Below are positions 63,589 through 64,000 of a DNA stretch of 64,000 nucleotides, piece after piece. The DNA is from Shewanella sp. 10N.286.48.A6. GTDB taxonomy: Bacteria > Pseudomonadota > Gammaproteobacteria > Enterobacterales > Shewanellaceae. The stretch covers positions 213,273 through 277,272 of the forward strand of contig NZ_MCVI01000020.1 in the NCBI RefSeq assembly GCF_002873135.1, read 5' to 3'. The first letter of the stretch is position 1; every line of letters begins with the position of its first letter. The translations under genes were made by a program, and so were the position numbers. Below the pieces are notes generated by a model that was not told where the DNA came from, ran no database searches, and saw only the letters and a program-made list of their open reading frames with translations.

Positions 63589-63834
63589 ATGTCAGAAGAG
63601 AAAAAGCATGGGGGATATCGTCAAGGTGCTGGTAGAAAAACTAAATATGAAAAAACAACGGTAATGCGAGTGCCTGAAAAGTATAAAGAGGTCATTAAGC
63701 ATCTAATTAGCCATCTAGATAACACCGCTGGGCTAAGCCATCATTTTAATGAATCTGAATCAGAGCCTTTATACCTTCGGTCTTTAGAGGATAAAAAACA
63801 ACATATAACTTTCGTTACTAAACCCTTTAAATGA
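63589..63834 (+). CDS. Small protein with RQGAGRK motif and possible ribbon-helix-helix fold
   Basis: An 81-residue protein. HGGYRQGAGRKTKYEKTTVMRVPE shows a Gly/Arg AT-hook-like segment followed by a beta-strand (TTVMRVPE) and helix (KYKEVIKHLISHLD), the pattern of small ribbon-helix-helix regulators seen on phages and plasmids. The C-terminal 30 residues are not recognisable. An AAGAGGTG ribosome-binding site precedes the ATG. No toxin gene partner is seen in the remaining 166 bp. Family assignment is tentative, but real coding is likely. Confidence 0.65.
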   Translation: MSEEKKHGGYRQGAGRKTKYEKTTVMRVPEKYKEVIKHLISHLDNTAGLSHHFNESESEPLYLRSLEDKKQHITFVTKPFK

Positions 63835-64000
63835 GGCTAGCGCATATATATTCAGCACATATAATTTCCTATAAGTTATCTTGAAAAAGTTGCAGAATCA
63901 AGTTGTTTGTTTTCTAGGAGTACTACGAATTTTGAATTCGGGAGTAATCAATCACCACGACAATAAAGTTTGAAACTCACTTATGCCCCGAAATGTGTTT
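63835..64000. other. Window end, no gene identified
   Basis: The last 166 bp contain no convincing frame. They may hold the promoter of a gene beyond the window. Confidence 0.4.

Overview
The window reads as a chromosomal segment of a gammaproteobacterium, most likely Shewanella. This rests on gene order (clpS-clpA / infA / bpt-aat; metG / mrp-udk; pabC-mltG-tmk-holB-pilZ-tatD; rsmF, letB-letA, yebG-msrC, proQ-prc, pepN; gdhB-pyrD-zapC; gloB-yafS-type / rnhA / dnaQ) and on protein similarity recalled from memory. The DNA is visibly AT-rich, which would suit a low-GC, cold-water Shewanella clade, but the species is a guess. Coding density is high and no complete mobile element, rRNA operon or CRISPR array is visible.

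Layout. 1-5 kb holds an N-degron cluster: clpS (5' end outside the window) and clpA on the plus strand, infA, and the two aminoacyl-tRNA-protein transferases bpt and aat on the minus strand. 5-16 kb is housekeeping: a glycine-zipper envelope protein, a Nif3-family protein, a Kef-type K+/H+ antiporter, metG, mrp (apbC), udk and the pabC-mltG-tmk-holB-pilZ run. 16-31 kb carries tatD, rsmF, a SpmA/SpmB-type fusion, a LetB/LetA lipid-transport locus with LetA split into two genes, then yebG with a LexA box and msrC right behind it, proQ, prc and pepN.

31-39 kb holds a DUF2835 gene and then the most interesting locus: four consecutive plus-strand genes (DUF1302 outer-membrane type, DUF1329 secreted, YCF48-type beta-propeller, MMPL/RND permease). 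They look like one trans-envelope machine for a hydrophobic compound, whose substrate I cannot name. 39-46 kb has a very large NAD-glutamate dehydrogenase, pyrD and zapC.

46-51.6 kb is the accessory stretch: a GNAT enzyme, a LacI-family regulator with a palindrome just before its start, a convergent LysR regulator, a gene relic, a membrane GGDEF diguanylate cyclase, long non-coding gaps and a small coiled-coil protein. 51.7-63 kb returns to backbone: rraA-like, asmA-type, mltD, gloB, a methyltransferase, rnhA, dnaQ, TIGR03503, two identical tRNA-Asp genes and a CPA1-type antiporter. The window ends at what may be a rearrangement junction: only the 3' part of bcp survives, followed by non-coding DNA and a small possible DNA-binding protein.

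Protein calls come from reading translations and recognising families; no search was run. Start sites were moved from the longest ORF where a better ribosome-binding site or family N-terminus supported it.
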